Shown here one piece after another: positions 1 to 12,601 of a stretch of DNA of 64,000 nt. This DNA is from Cololabis saira (lineage: Eukaryota > Chordata > Actinopteri > Beloniformes > Belonidae), in assembly GCF_033807715.1 (NCBI RefSeq), contig NC_084607.1, positions 19,968,441 through 20,032,440 of the forward strand, read 5' to 3'. The notes under the pieces are model-generated. The model was not told the DNA's origin, made no database searches, and saw nothing but the letters and a program-made list of their open reading frames with translations. The position numbers and the translations under genes are program-made. Numbering within the stretch: the stretch's first letter is position 1; each line of letters starts with the position of its first letter.

Positions 1-2
1 TG

Positions 3-71
3 AGGAAGAGAGGAGAATTTGGTGAGTTCCAGCAGTTGGTTCAGGAGCTCAAATTGTACAAGTCCCGATAA
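3..71 (+). pseudogene. possible HARBI1-like transposase fragment
   Basis: An open frame of 22 codons ends in a stop at 69-71. It contains the stretch EFGEFQQLVQELKL, which resembles the N-terminal part of HARBI1-type (PIF/Harbinger) nucleases. It is cut by the window edge and ends early, so at best it is a decayed fragment. The resemblance is short and recalled from memory. Confidence 0.3.
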
Positions 72-324
72 AGACAAACCATGTTGTGTGTTTCTTTTGG
101 AAGCTAAGCCTCAGACAAATTAGCCTAATTTAAAATAATAAAAACCCAGTTATTGCCCATCAAATCTAAATTGTTGATGTGAAAGGCTGCATTGGCTTAA
201 TATAGGTTAAGAAAAATTTATTATAATTTCTGACATTTTAAAATCCCATATTCTTGATCCTAAAGTCTGGATACTGGGAGATATTAGTTCATTAAATATG
301 ACCTATCATAAAAAGTATTTCATT

Positions 325-560
325 CTGCTTGCAGGCACCGCGGCAAAAAATTGTATTTTAAAAAACTGGAAATCAGAAAACCCCCCAGCACCCAAACAGT
401 GGATTAATGAACTTGGATCATATAGTACTCCAGAAAAAATATTGTATTCCGTTAGAAAAAAAACTAGAGACTTTGACCTTATTTGGGGACCTTTTTTGGA
501 TTTTTTTTTTAAATTATTATTATTATTTATTTATTTTGGTTTAATTAATGTTATGAAAAG
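325..560 (+). mobile_element. L1-like LINE ORF2 C-terminal remnant
   Basis: Codons at about 331-513 read ILKNWKSENPPAPKQWINEL and then end near IWGPFLDF. This is the recognisable C-terminal tail of fish L1-type ORF2 proteins. The rest of the element is absent and the sequence then becomes AT-rich. It lies in the presumed first intron of mosmo. Confidence 0.6.
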
Positions 561-2738
561 TAAAAAAAAAAAAAGGGGGGGGGGAAATATTGATAATTAT
601 ATTGTTATTGTAAATCTTATTTCTTTTTTTTTAATGTCCTCAAAAAAAGAAAAAAAAATGTATTAACATGCAAATGAATCACACATACAAAAAAACAAAA
701 CAAAAAAGGTGTCTGGTGCGCAAAGGCCTTAAAGCTCATTTCCTGCAGTATGCTAAGGTAATGGTCAGAGTGGGGTGTTAGTGGGAGCATCTTGAGGATA
801 GTTGGGCGTCATAAAAAGCCAAATAAACTTTGCTTTCATTGAGCACTGAAATGGGGTGTGATGTCACAACTGAGTTATGGGCAATAAATAACACTAAGAA
901 TGGAAACCTAAACATGCAAGAACAACACGGGTTTTATTTTGGCAGACTGAGGACATCCGCAAGAAAGAAATCACAGATGCATGGCCTAAGAGCCCACTAG
1001 AACCATGAGAACCAACAATGCACCAAGACAAGAGGTCTAAGTTCAAATTCACATGCCATACACTTTTCAAATGAATACATGACAGTGTAAATATTTGCAA
1101 TAGTGAGAGTGTAATGTGAACATGCATGTTGGCATCTAAAAACAAGAACAACTAAACACATTGTGTCTAGTTTACACACAACTCCGGCATGGTTGTGCCG
1201 TCTTTCATTTACAGAAAATAATGGGCCAATTCAGCACTTGGAGACCATGCTCTTTTTCACGCCCCCATCATGCCCTGATACCCTGCAGTCAGCTCTGCAC
1301 TAACTCTAATCAAAACACTTCTCTCTCACCATGTCTCACTCCAAATGGGAGGAAATGAGCGCCGTGTCTGCCCAACTGCAGCATGATGATGCTGTCATTA
1401 GCAGAGCACAGGGGGTGCTGATGTTCGTAAGCTCAGGAGAGATGAGTCAAAATGGCCTCTGAACTGTGGTGGGCGGCAAGTAGGTAAGCTAAACCAGCCA
1501 ACGGCCAGCTCTGCTGCAGCTGGAGGCTTTTACAGTGTCCACTTTTACTGTAGCAGCCCCCAAACGCAGCTGTGCAGGGGAAAAACAAGCATATCTAAAT
1601 GAAGAATACGACACAAACAGAAACATGTATGAAAACAAAAAGTAATTCAGCTGCAGATAAGACCATGAAGAAACAATCACCATTTGTCTAAAATGGCTCA
1701 GATAAAGGCAAATTACACATGTGTAATCGCAATCAGTTTGACGAAGCATGGTCATCAAGATTTAATTATAATAGTCCCAAATCAGGTTCCTATTTATAAA
1801 TGTGCCTTTTTGTCAAATGAGTCACACTTGCCTTATGGGGGAACCCTGATCTGGAATAGTGCCAAGGGATTATTTGATTTTTTTTATCAAAGTGAGAAAA
1901 GTTCCACCCTTCTGAGCAACTCCAAAATGCAACAATAAAATAAAACTATTGCTATCCCATTTTGAGATGGGAAAACAAGCTAAATCTAATAGTGTGAGAT
2001 ATCCATCCATCCACTATCTGCTAATAATTTAGGACTGGGATACATTTCACTTTGCAAAGAGAAGTTTGATGTAGATATTAGTTTTAAAAATGAAAATCTG
2101 TTTAACATTTAAAATAAAAGCACAAGATAGAGGCGTTCATTAAATGACAGAAAAACTGTATGTGACAACCTGTAGGGCCTCTATCAGAGCAACATGTAGA
2201 AAATCTAATATTTGTTCCCCTTGAGTCCATGAATGTTATAGCATCAGCTTCCTGTGTGCTACGCTTCATCATTTTTAACATTCATCAACCGCGACATGTG
2301 AGATATTTCAAAAGTGCATTATCTTTGCCAGAAGTTCTCATGGTTTCTGTCCTCGTCAGTTGCAGAGTTTTTAGAAAACTGCAGGTCAGGAGCCTTGGCA
2401 CTGCAGCCCTGTAACTGGATGATAATGGCTGGCCTGGTTTCATTTGTTCTGTATGACAGACACAGTGTGCCCTTGTGCTTTGAAAAGAGATACCTAAAAT
2501 AACACATTTTAATAGTGTCCCATTTCATCTATTTTTAGGTGATGTCAGATAACGACTGTGACTACAGTAACAGTTCCTGAGAACTTGCTATGAGCGGCAA
2601 TTCTGTTTAATGATTACTTTAGTGGTGTTTATATCATTAAAATGTTTGCAATTTTATTAATACTCCAATGTGTTTTCTTTTTTTGTATAAATTGTCAACA
2701 TTTAAAAAATGTCTCTGAATGTTTTAGCACAATTAACA
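561..2738. other. mosmo intron 1, nothing recognised
   Basis: AT-rich non-coding sequence with homopolymer runs around 555-720. The short open frames here show no family resemblance. Confidence 0.5.
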
Positions 2739-2746
2739 CTCAAGAA

Positions 2747-3362
2747 CAGAGGTGGACAGAGTACTCGACCCCAGTACTTGAGTAAGAGTACAAATACTAC
2801 TGGTCAAAATTTACTCCGTTACAAGTAAAAGTAGCTCAGTCAAGTAAGGGTAGAAAAGTACTTGCTTTTAAAGGTACTTAAGTATCCAAAAGTAAATGCT
2901 TTTAAATTTACTTTAAGTAAAAGTAAGAGTAAATTTCTTATTTTCCACATCAGTAAATTACTATATTTTTTCTAAATTAATTTAAGTTGTAAAGTTTAAG
3001 TTGTAAATGTCTGTGGTTTGTCTGTGCCCTCGTTTTTTACTCGGTCGAACTCAAACATTGAGTTAAGATACGGCCAAGGATTTTGTGAAAGTCCCTGCTC
3101 CGAGTCCGACTCCTTTGACAAAAACTTGTGTCCGATAGGATTTTAGGGAAGAAGAAAAAAGAGCAGACCTGAAAGTAACGAGTACTTTTCAGCCTTCCTA
3201 GAATTTTACTCGAGTAAAAGTAAAAATGTTTGTCTTGGAAATGTATTTAAGTAAGAGTAATAAGTACCAAAGAAATCTAATACTCAAGTAAAGTACAAAT
3301 CCTCTGGATATGTACTTAAGTACAGTACTCAAGTAAATTTACTCTGTTACTGTCCACCACTG
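2747..3362. mobile_element. 616-bp non-autonomous hAT element (copy 1)
   Basis: The left end reads CAGAGGTGGACAGAGTA and the right end reads ACTGTCCACCACTG, which are inverted repeats. The insertion is flanked by a perfect 8-bp duplication CTCAAGAA (2739-2746 and 3363-3370), the length expected for hAT transposition. The arms are rich in TACTTAAGTA-type motifs. No transposase is visible. A relative with the same ends lies at 57357-58061. Confidence 0.88.
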
Positions 3363-3370
3363 CTCAAGAA

Positions 3371-5275
3371 GCATTTAGAAGTGAAGAAGCTCCTTGTTAC
3401 ACAGGGTAAAAATATGTCTTTATTATTACAGTGAACAACATCCACTTAGAGGTAATATTCATCTTTCATTCAGAAGAATAATGTTTAATGTGTGATATAA
3501 TTTCATAACACTGTGTGCAAAGCACATTTTTCCACGTCTTAACTGGAAACCTGAATAGTTTCGTTTTCATCATCCAGTATCTGAGAAAATGTAATAAACA
3601 CTTCCACATAGGGGCTATGTCATTATGATAATTGTAAAAAGGCCAGTTTACTCAAATGCTTACCATCAAAATGTATAATTGACATGACAACTGTAATAAT
3701 GGTAAATATGTAACATTGGTCACTACTGGTCACTACTGGTCCAAAAGATGCCTGTTTAGATTTGTGTGCATGCAGTCTTACAGAGGTTTTCAGGCTTGAC
3801 AGAATGTCAATCCTAGTGGAGCCATAAACGTACGAAACAGCAGCCGTTAGTGAAGCTGCAGTGAATCACAGTTTGTAGCTAACAGTCCTATAATAATGGC
3901 TTTGCCTTTAAGCTTTGCACAGGAAATAAGCTTTAGTTTTTATTGCCAGAAAATATTACGCTTAAGTGAGGACAGTGTGATGCATACACATCCTGTAGTG
4001 CTGAATGACAGCAGCACTCTCTCTCTCTCTCTCTCCTACATTACTTTTTTTATAGGGATTTTCTTTAATATGAATAAAACCCGATAATAGTGTGGAGGTT
4101 ACAAGAATAAAACCCTAGCACATCTTGAGCAAAGCTGGATTTAATCAAACCTAACCCAGGGCAATGCATTTGTTTCTCAATGGTTAGAACAAAGTCAGTC
4201 ACATACAAAGACATCACTGTAAGACCTAAAAAACAAACTGTCAAAGACTGAGCTCTTCACTGAATCAATTATAACTGAAAACTTTAATGTTTTCATACTT
4301 TTAAACATATTTAAAAGGCACAAATATGGCACTAGTTATTTGTATGAAATACATAATTAAGAAATAAATAACTGAATAGGCCTTTCAATATCCATTTAAA
4401 GTGCAAAAAAGAAAGAAATTGCAACAGCTCATGCAGTAAACAAATAATTTTAGCTTGTCTAATTTATTCTGTCACCAGACAGACATATTGCCATGAAGCA
4501 CCAGGCATTTTTCAGGTATGTCATTACACACCGTGTGTCTGATAACAGAAGAAACCAAACAAGCTATAGTAAATATAGATACTCTGAACTTCATTGAACT
4601 AATATAACATTTTGAAACTTAATCTGAAATATCCAAAGCACTGAACACTGGTTGTGCACAGTTGGGGGTGTGTATGAGGGTCCAAGTGTAACATGTCTGG
4701 CAATTCAATGTTCTACAAGTTTTGCCAGCACACGGTTGACTGAACACGAAAGGATACGTGCGAAGAACATGCAGCTGGTTGTCTGTGTGAGCGGACGCGA
4801 ACTCAGGCTCAAATAGCAAGTATTTTCCTGGCTTGACAGTCATGGGGAAGCTGCTCTGCCCCGTACCTGGAAATAAACCGGTTGTTCTGTAGCTTCTGCG
4901 CTGGTTTCTCAGGCGGCCGCTTTGACATGTTTGTTTTGTTCATGAGGGCAGGGAGGGCAGGAGGGGGCAGAGAAGCCCGCAGTGTCCCCGGCTTTTAGTC
5001 ACCCCTCTTGGAGCATTTTCTCGAAAGAAAACTTTTACGCAAATTTTTAAGCCTTTCAGGAGTTTTAAAAACCAGCGCTTTGTTAACGCTAAAAAAAAAA
5101 GATTATTAGACATACTAATCGATTGTTAGGAATTCATATGAGAATCGATTTAGAATCAGAAAATGGCAATTTATTTAACACTTTGAGGAATCAAGCTATG
5201 TCAAAATAATAGCCTTTTATGCCTCTGAAAAGCCTGAAAAATGTCACTCCATTTAAGTGATAAAGATTGGATAGG
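3371..5275. other. mosmo intron 1, nothing recognised
   Basis: Non-coding sequence with a short (CT)n run at about 4018-4036. A segment at 5052-5158 has an inverted partner at 6022-6250, described as a separate observation. Confidence 0.5.
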
Positions 5276-5283
5276 GTCCCTAC

Positions 5284-8278
5284 TAGAGCTGCTTATCGAT
5301 TACATAAACATGTAGACTTGCATTGAGTGCGTCGATGTGTTGCATCCCGCATGTACACAACACCCTGGCAATGGTGAATACAAGTTGCATACCGTGTTTT
5401 GCGGACCATAAAGCGCAGCACATTATAAAGGAGCAATATCAATGAACAGGTCTATTCTCATACATAAGGACCACAGGTCATAAGGCGAATGATAAAACAT
5501 ATACTGTAGGTAAGATAAAAAAGCCAGGTAAGTCAAACTTTATTCAACTCGTTCACAATAACTCAGAATATCGTCCGGTTGTAACTAATACAGAAAAATA
5601 CGCTCACATTTAAAATAATTCGTCTTCCACGAATCCACAAATAAAAATTGCAGGAGGTAAGCGTAGTACTACGTCCCGTTCTCTGATTGGTTCATTGTTT
5701 CCAGCGATAGCAGACACCTGAAGTTAGTGTGAGGTTGGAACAACGTTGTATTCCAACATTTGATTATAACTGGATTATGATACAGATTTTAAAAATTGGG
5801 TTTACTCTAAAAACCTACCGTTGGCTTGACGTCTAATAATAAGGTAATATTGACTAGATGTTGGATGTTGGTTGCTTCTGCCAGCACTACATAATTAGTT
5901 ATTGTTGTCTGACGTTGCAACCCATATCCAACCATAGATCAACTGTAATGCAACGTCACTGTGTCAGCTGAAAGGTTTGTCAATCAGTCAAGCGGAGCGG
6001 CTTCCTCGCTTACCGATTTTACGATTCTAAATCGATTCTCATATTGATTAAAAAAAAAAAAAAAAAATCAATTTGTATGTTTAAATATCGTTTTTTTAAT
6101 CATTAAATTTTCGCCCGGTGAGGTTTAATCCCAGTAGTCACATCATTTAATTCACGCATGCACATGGTGTAAAACTATCAAACAACGAACATGGCGTCGA
6201 AAAGTAGCGGTAGTATCATCAAAGCGCCAGTTTTGAAAACTCCTGAAAGGCTTACTGCGTTAATACAACCAATCTCAGGAACCATAAGTTGTGACATCAC
6301 CGAGATCTCCTGTCCAAGCTGTCCACCGGACCTCAACAAATTAAACTCAATCAAACTCTAAAACTACCAATCAATTCTACAAGTTCTCTTAAAATCACTG
6401 AGGCGATTGCGGGGTTAATTTGCAAAGATATGTGCCTGTATTCTGTAGTTGAAAACTAGGGCCTCAGGTGGCTAATTAAAGTAACAGAACAGAACTAAAC
6501 TACGTTATGTTGTCTTGCAAACATCTGTCTGAAGAGTAATACCAAACATGTACCAGTCGGTCAAAGAAAATGTAAAGAATAAGCTTAATATTGTCATATT
6601 TTTTATAATGCACCAGCTTAGTTTCCCAATAGCAGTGCACTGCTGCAGAGACTGTTGATGTTTTTAAAAAGAGGCTCAAGACCCATCTCTTTAATCAGGC
6701 TTTTAACTGACTCATTTAACTCTTTTACATTTCTTATGCTCACCCTTATTTTTATTGAATCTTACTGCTCTGTTTTATATTTAGTTTATCCTTTCTTATC
6801 GTATTTTATTTTTGTTTAATCTCAATGTTTTATCTAAATATTTTAGTTGTTATTTATGGTCTATTTTATACATTTTACTGTTTTATTATTTTAGTTTTTA
6901 ATGTCTTACTTTCTAGACATACTTTTAGGATTTTATGTTTGTATGTTTTATGTTTTTTATAAACTCCTTTAGTGTATTTTATCCTGTTTTCTTGTAGCTT
7001 TTAGCTCCAGTGTTTCCTCATGGGGAGCCTCCATGCTGGGAGTGACTCTGGCCTGCAGGGGGTCGTCCTGGGGGTCGTTCTGGCCTGGATGGTTGTGGAG
7101 CTCTGCACCACGGCTTCACCGCTGTGGTGTGGACTCCTCTTTCCGTCCGGGCCGGGATGGTCTCTGTGGGCCCCCCCCCTTGTAGCTGCTGGCTATGGGA
7201 CCTCCTGGCCTGGACGGCTCCCCGTTACCGTTTCCTCACCTGGATCCTCTGTGCCTAGCCATGTCTACACCATGTGTCTGCGTGCGTGTCTGTGTGTGTA
7301 ATTTAGGAATTTAGGTGAATTGTAGTGTGCTTTTGTCTGCGGGGAGGGGGGGGGGGGGCATTAATAAGTTTTATGTTTATTTGTTTTTTCTTGTTTTTTT
7401 TTTTTTTTTTTTTTTTTTCTGTTAAGCACTTTGTGTTTCATTATTTGTAGGAAAAGTGCTATATAAATAAAGTTTGATTTGATTTGATTTGAGATATAGA
7501 CCCTTCTGGTGTCCTCTGTTTGCTTCCCTGGATCTGTTTGGTAATTCTGCCCCGCACAATGTTTCTGAAAGGAATTATATCAGCATACTGGGAGGGCGAT
7601 TGGTCCTTACAGCCATCATTAGCTGCCAATACTTGCTGTTGAATTTCAATATAATACTAGCTAACAATATAAACCTGCTTCAAAGTGCTCCAGCCTTTTG
7701 GGTGTTTTTTCAGGACTTAAAATTAAACAATTTAGATTTTTATAAATGTCATGTTTATGCTGACTGTCACTTTAACAGTTGGCAAATATACATCACTCTT
7801 TGTGCTATGATCTGGTAAAAGATCATTTAAGATTAAAAAAAGTAATATATTCAATGTGAATTGTGTAGTGGTTAACGCTTTTGATGGAAAACCATTCAGA
7901 CTTAAAACATTGGGCAGAATTTATGTAAGAATTATGGACTTTTGCACAAAGCGATTTCTTAAACAGTGTTTGCACTTTTTGGGCTTTGAATAAGTTGTTT
8001 TAGATTTATGGAGATTGTTCTGAATAAACTAATGATGCCCTAAGACACTTTTGCTTTGGTTAATGTATGAAATGTATTTTATTTTTTCACAAATATGAAA
8101 ACAATGTGAGAAATGTAAAATGTATTATTTGTTGCCATTTGACAGAAAGATGTAAAAAGTGGAAAAATAAAATCATAAGAAAAATATTTAAAAAAAGAAT
8201 CATTAGATTAATCAAAAAAATAATCAATAGTTATTGATTAGTAATTAATCAACAAGATATTAGTTAGTGGAAGCCCTA
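5284..8278. mobile_element. ~3.0-kb hAT-like element (candidate)
   Basis: The left end TAGAGCTGC and the right end (reverse complement TAGGGCTTCC) fit the TAGRGCT hAT end class. They are flanked by a perfect 8-bp duplication GTCCCTAC (5276-5283 and 8279-8286). The interior holds an L2-type 3' end (about 6630-7495) that would be a nested insertion. I see no intact transposase. The element overlaps an inverted-repeat pair at 5052-5158 and 6022-6250, so the true structure may be composite. Confidence 0.62.
6630..7495 (+). mobile_element. L2/CR1-like LINE 3' end
   Basis: The sequence begins with the end of an RT-type reading frame (about 6655-6708, reading FKKRLKTHLFNQAF and then a stop). A long 3' UTR follows, ending in AAGTGCTATATAAATAAAG and a TTTGATTTGATTTGA tail. 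This arrangement is typical of 5'-truncated fish L2-like LINEs. Confidence 0.7.
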
Positions 8279-8286
8279 GTCCCTAC

Positions 8287-10576
8287 AGACAAAGTAATTT
8301 CAACGCTGTAAGTTTACTAAAAGTGAATAAAAAACACTTAAATAACATTTGTTTAAGCATTTTCTTCCGGTCCATACCACCTTGTATGGACGGATAGTCC
8401 ATACAGGTCAACTACCAAATGTGACATAAACTACCGTCAACAGACACAAAAAGCAGAGAACTCATCGCCTCTACTGCCGACATGGTCAAACATCTAAGTA
8501 CTGATTCTGTTCTTTGGAAGTAAAGGCCATGAAGTGTCCTCCTATTTGTGTCTAATGACAGTATTTTTATGCATTGGCAGTCAACTTGTACAGACTTAAA
8601 ACGTGGTGACCCTGACTGGCCTGTAACAAAACACTCCACTCCTTTTTATGCACTTTTTGTAGTCATACAAATTTGAAATTACTTCAAAAATGTCCACACT
8701 GACATTTGAGTCTTATCAAAGGCTTAAAATATCACCTTATTTAATATGAGTCTATTGCCCCAAGTACTAACATTAACTGCCATCTGGCCGTTCTCACTCA
8801 AAGTTACTTTAAGTCATGTTTTTTTATTCCCCAATGAACGTTTAGACTCTAACCATGTAATAAAAGACCTATGGGTTGATTTAACTTCTGAATTTTCGTT
8901 TAGGGTTTAAAATAAATAGAAAATGAACTCTGTTCGCTGCTTTGAGGTGTTAGAGGCCTATCTCCATATCACACTGATATGAGCCACACTAATGTAGCGA
9001 ATGGACCAAAGTCTGTTTTACTAAACCACTCATATGGGAAAACATGAGAGTAGACTATGGACATTAAAGATTTTGGACACCTAGCCGGGTCAGCCTGACT
9101 ATGATAAAACCATGGCAGCAGTGGCAGCACTGATTGCAGCTGCTTCTTGTCAAAGTTTGTAAAACTATCAAATGTGATTGCATATGCAATGTGGTGATCC
9201 TCGACTCTCCATCACTGTCCCTCTGCTCAAATTAAGTCCAGCAAATGACCCAGGTTATGTTCGCTCATGTAACCTGTCCTTTGTCAAGAGATGCCAGCCC
9301 CAAAGCAAACCGGCTATTCAAAGAATTAATCCTGAATTTGGTTCTACTCAGACTTGAAAGTAAAAGCAAGGCTTGGCAAAATCTATGCATGAATCTCATT
9401 TTAATCATATACATACACACACATATACATATACATATATATATATATATATATATGTATATAAAAAGAGCTAAAATATTGAAGTACTCATCACAAATAT
9501 CCTCCCATACATTGAGTATTTAAGGACCACATAAAAGCTAAGTTTGCAGTTACAAAAAAACAAGAAGATGCTTTTGTTTACCTATTTATTCAATCCACTG
9601 AAGCGGTTTTGCTATTCTTATTGCATAAAAGAAGATGCCATTCAAGAACAAAGAAGCTACAATACTGAATAACAGAGATTGCAGCTCTAAATTATATGTT
9701 CTAAAACAACAGCTGTGATATTCACTAAAAGGATGAGAATCAAGGTGTGAAGGAGTTCACCCACACATCTCGTAAAACCACTGAAAACAAAAAAAAAAAA
9801 AAAAATAGTGTCAATGCAAAGCCTGTTAGGGGAAGTAGAAAGAATAACAGTGAGGTGGAAGCTGATTGATGCACAGGTCCCACACTCACACCACAACACT
9901 GCACTTCAAAAATAGCAGCGGTTCAACTCTCTTACAGGCAGGTACAGAAATGAAGATCTGAGGAAGTGGACAAGTGAGCTATTATGTAATGCAATCAATT
10001 GGATAGCACTGTAGATAAGGTTCCGATTGAATTTGCAACCTATTATTGCTTTTGCGCAGATTACTTATTCTGTCAAGCTAATACAGTCTCTTTGTGTCCC
10101 GGTATATAACAGACCCTCCCCGACCCACTTACTAAGCTGTTATTGTGCAATGGGAACAAAGAGTAGCATCTGTCAATCGCCTGGATGTGTATTCAGGACT
10201 GACACAAATAATACTAAGTAGCAATAACACGTGGTTACATCCAGCATCAGCATAGATCCCACAAAAAACACCTGCTTTGATTCCTTGTGTGCTCACTGAT
10301 TAAACAGATCACATGGAGGTCCCCTTAAATGCCATGCCATTGGTGTTATCACAGGAATGGCATTACCTTTTGAACTGCAACAAAGCCTTGAGCAGACAGG
10401 AGGGCGTAAACAATGATTATTTTCTTAACATTAATTTGTTGGTTAGTTTATTGTTTGATGCTGAATTATTTTGTTTCAACTATACCGCTGTATCATGTTA
10501 CTCCAGAAAAGTATAAAGGGTATGCCAATTATTTTTCTGAAAAACTGTAATAGTAGTCCAACTGATTTACAGGCCA
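8287..10576. other. mosmo intron 1, nothing recognised
   Basis: No gene or element was recognised. A (CA)n/(TA)n microsatellite lies at about 9410-9460 and an A-rich run at 9787-9805. Confidence 0.5.
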
Positions 10577-10982
10577 CACTGCAAAAACTCAAAATCTTAC
10601 CAGGAATATTTGTCTTATTTCTAGTTAAAATGTCTAATTTTTAGTCAAAAAATCTCATTACACTTAAAACAAGAGTTGATACCAGAAAAATAACTTGATT
10701 TATTGACAATTTTCACCTGTTTCAAGTAAATTTTCACTTGAAATAAGCAGAAAAATCTGCCAGTGGGACAAGATTTATCTTTTCATTACAAGCAAAAAAA
10801 TCTTGTTCCACTGGCATTTTTCTACTTATTTTAGGTGAATATCTACTTGAAACAAGTGAAAATTGTTGTTTTTTCCAGTGATGAGTCTTGTTTTAAGTGT
10901 AATGAGATTTTTTTGACTAAAAATGATACATTTTATCTAGAAATAAGAAACATTCTTGTTAAGATTTTGAGTTTTTGCAGTG
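10577..10982. mobile_element. foldback MITE (copy 1)
   Basis: The left arm starts CACTGCAAAAACTCAAAATC and the right arm ends with its reverse complement (GATTTTGAGTTTTTGCAGTG). The arms, about 190 bp each, pair almost to the centre, where CTGCCAGTGGGACAAGATT faces AATCTTGTTCCACTGGC. The transcript would form a long hairpin. Related hairpins sit inside the hAT elements at 37537-38294 and 39871-40592. I could not define a target-site duplication. Confidence 0.75.
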
Positions 10983-11247
10983 CAGCTGCAGAGATTAAGG
11001 GTAAGGGTCAATCCACTGTCAATCTGTAAGACGTTTCTTAATATCCCAGTTTATAAAGCAACATAAAAGACAGAAACAATGCTGCTGCGGAGTAACAAAA
11101 GAGGACGCTGAAGGTGACAAGCCTGCCCACAATGGGGCCATTTCTCCTGAAAAGGATTATAAAACGACAAACATTGTTGTGATGTGGAGAACAGAAGCAG
11201 GAAAAGCTCCCCCCAAAAAAAACACACAAAAGCTTTGCTTGGTTTAC

Positions 11248-11353
11248 CTGCTGATTCCCCAGTGTTGATCCAGTCTGGGTTTGCGATGCTGGCTATAGCA
11301 AAGATATCTGCTGCCAGAAACAGACACCCTGAAATTATGGTCAGTTTATCCAT
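11248..11353 (-). CDS. mosmo: modulator of smoothened (MOSMO), coding exon 1
   Basis: MOSMO is a small tetraspan membrane protein that lowers Smoothened at the surface of hedgehog-responding cells, working with MEGF8 and MGRN1 (family knowledge). The exon encodes 35 residues starting MDKLTIISGCLFLAADIFAI, which I recognise as nearly identical to the vertebrate N-terminus. It covers the start methionine and the first membrane segment (about residues 5-24), followed by the extracellular NPDWINTG stretch. The donor is GCAG|GTAAACC at 11247, splitting a glycine codon in phase 1. Later exons (second extracellular loop, TM2-4, C-terminal CLPG) were not found between 1 and 11247, so intron 1 extends past the left edge. 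A reading frame running on past the donor is intron read-through. The promoter lies in the CpG-rich block just to the right. Confidence 0.9.
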
Positions 11354-12000
11354 CTCTGGAGCCGATTATAGCAAGTATTTGGGGGGGGGCGGGGGTTGTT
11401 CAGACGTGAGCCCGGGTGCTGAGCGACCCTGGCGGGGGTTTGGTCTAACCTTAACCCCCTTCAGCCCCGTGTTGTGCTTCTGCCGTGCATCTTTGTAGCG
11501 GCGCCTCAGGCTACAAAAGGCTCAAACATGACGCAGGGAAGCATCACATAAATGCCCGGTGGAGTCCCGGTGGAGGTGAACCACAGCTGGATCCAGCTGC
11601 GGCGAGCAGACTGCAGGCTGAGCTTATATCCCGGATCCGGGCTCGGCGAGGAGCCGGGCCGCGGCCCAGAGGCGGCTCGACGGCCGAGACCGCATTTTCA
11701 GCCTGGAAATGTCACCGACGGAGTCCCGGTCGAGCGGCGGCAAACACGGGTCCTGGGTTTGGTTCGGGGGGGGTGAAGGTTTGCTGTGCGTTTACCCGTT
11801 ATCGGGACAACGAGAACCCATCCCCGGGTGGTGCTGCTGGTGCGAAACCCGTCCTCCGTCCCCGCATCTGGGACCGCTATGGTCCGCTATGGGCGCCCCG
11901 GACCGTGAAGGGGTCGCGGTCGCTTTGCGTGGTTCAATAACACGGGAGCACTTGAACGCCCCACTTCCGAGCGGTGGTAAGGGTACGGTTATTGTTGTTT
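11354..12000 (-). promoter_or_regulatory. mosmo: CpG-rich promoter and 5' UTR of mosmo
   Basis: The sequence immediately upstream of the mosmo start codon is strongly GC- and CpG-rich (for example around 11500-11710 and 11820-11930), unlike the AT-rich surroundings. This is the usual form of a vertebrate CpG-island promoter. Several open frames of up to 151 codons cross it on the plus strand, but they look like products of high GC content, with no recognisable domains. Confidence 0.65.
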
Positions 12001-12064
12001 CCCACCGCCTTAGCTCAGCCTCCCCTTCTGCCTAATGACATCAGGCGGACACCCCCGAGCAACC

Positions 12065-12105
12065 TCTCACACACACACACACACACACATAAACACACAC
12101 ATGCA
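12065..12105. repeat. (CA)n microsatellite
   Basis: A run of CA dinucleotides with minor interruptions, just beyond the mosmo CpG-rich block. Confidence 0.9.
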
Positions 12106-12207
12106 CGGTATGTTCACTTCTGGGGGAGGAGAGGGAGCTGTCTTCTCGCGATATCTGGGGAAAACGGGGGCGCTGCTGTCCCGAGTCGCCCTGCTCGAGA
12201 CAGCTGG

Positions 12208-12601
12208 ACTTGCTGCGTTCCATTTACCTCGGAAGTCGGAACTCGGAACTAGGAATGACGTCACAGCCGAGTTATCAGCGTTCCAGTTACAAAGTAGGTA
12301 AACAAGTTTGTAGTTCGCATATACCACACGAAAAATGTAAATTGCAGCATATATATGCCGAACAATACTTGTATATGACTGATTTAGTGTGACCAAAACT
12401 AGAATGAAGTGCTACGGATTTTTACAGAGCTCTCTTCTACTGTTTACAACGGAGGCAGCCATCTTGGAATGTGAACTCGGGGGTGGTGAAGACTGTCCCA
12501 CTTTCCCAGTGGGAAATCCCACTTCGAGGGGCATTCCAGTTGAAAATTCCGACTGGGAACTGGTAAATCCCCACTTCCGAGGACAAATGGAACGCGGCAT
12601 A
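12208..12601. mobile_element. palindromic MITE with GCGTTCCATTT ends
   Basis: The left end reads TGCTGCGTTCCATTTACCTC and the right end is its near reverse complement (ACAAATGGAACGCGGCA). Internal segments also face each other, such as CGGAAGTCGGAACTC against GAAAATTCCGACTGGGAAC. It has no coding capacity. Superfamily is unassigned because I cannot fix the target-site duplication. Confidence 0.6.

Noticed and set aside
9410..9460. AT/CA alternation as possible regulatory DNA
   Set aside because: It is an ordinary microsatellite.
1..11247. Search for mosmo exons 2 and 3
   Set aside because: I looked for the conserved WVTTLFFI, ASHWRREATKYA and CLPG segments on the minus strand and did not see them, so they must lie outside the window.
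11485..12301. Overlapping plus-strand open frames of up to 151 codons beside mosmo
   Set aside because: They lie in a CpG-rich promoter block in several overlapping frames, with biased composition and no recognisable domain or splice support.
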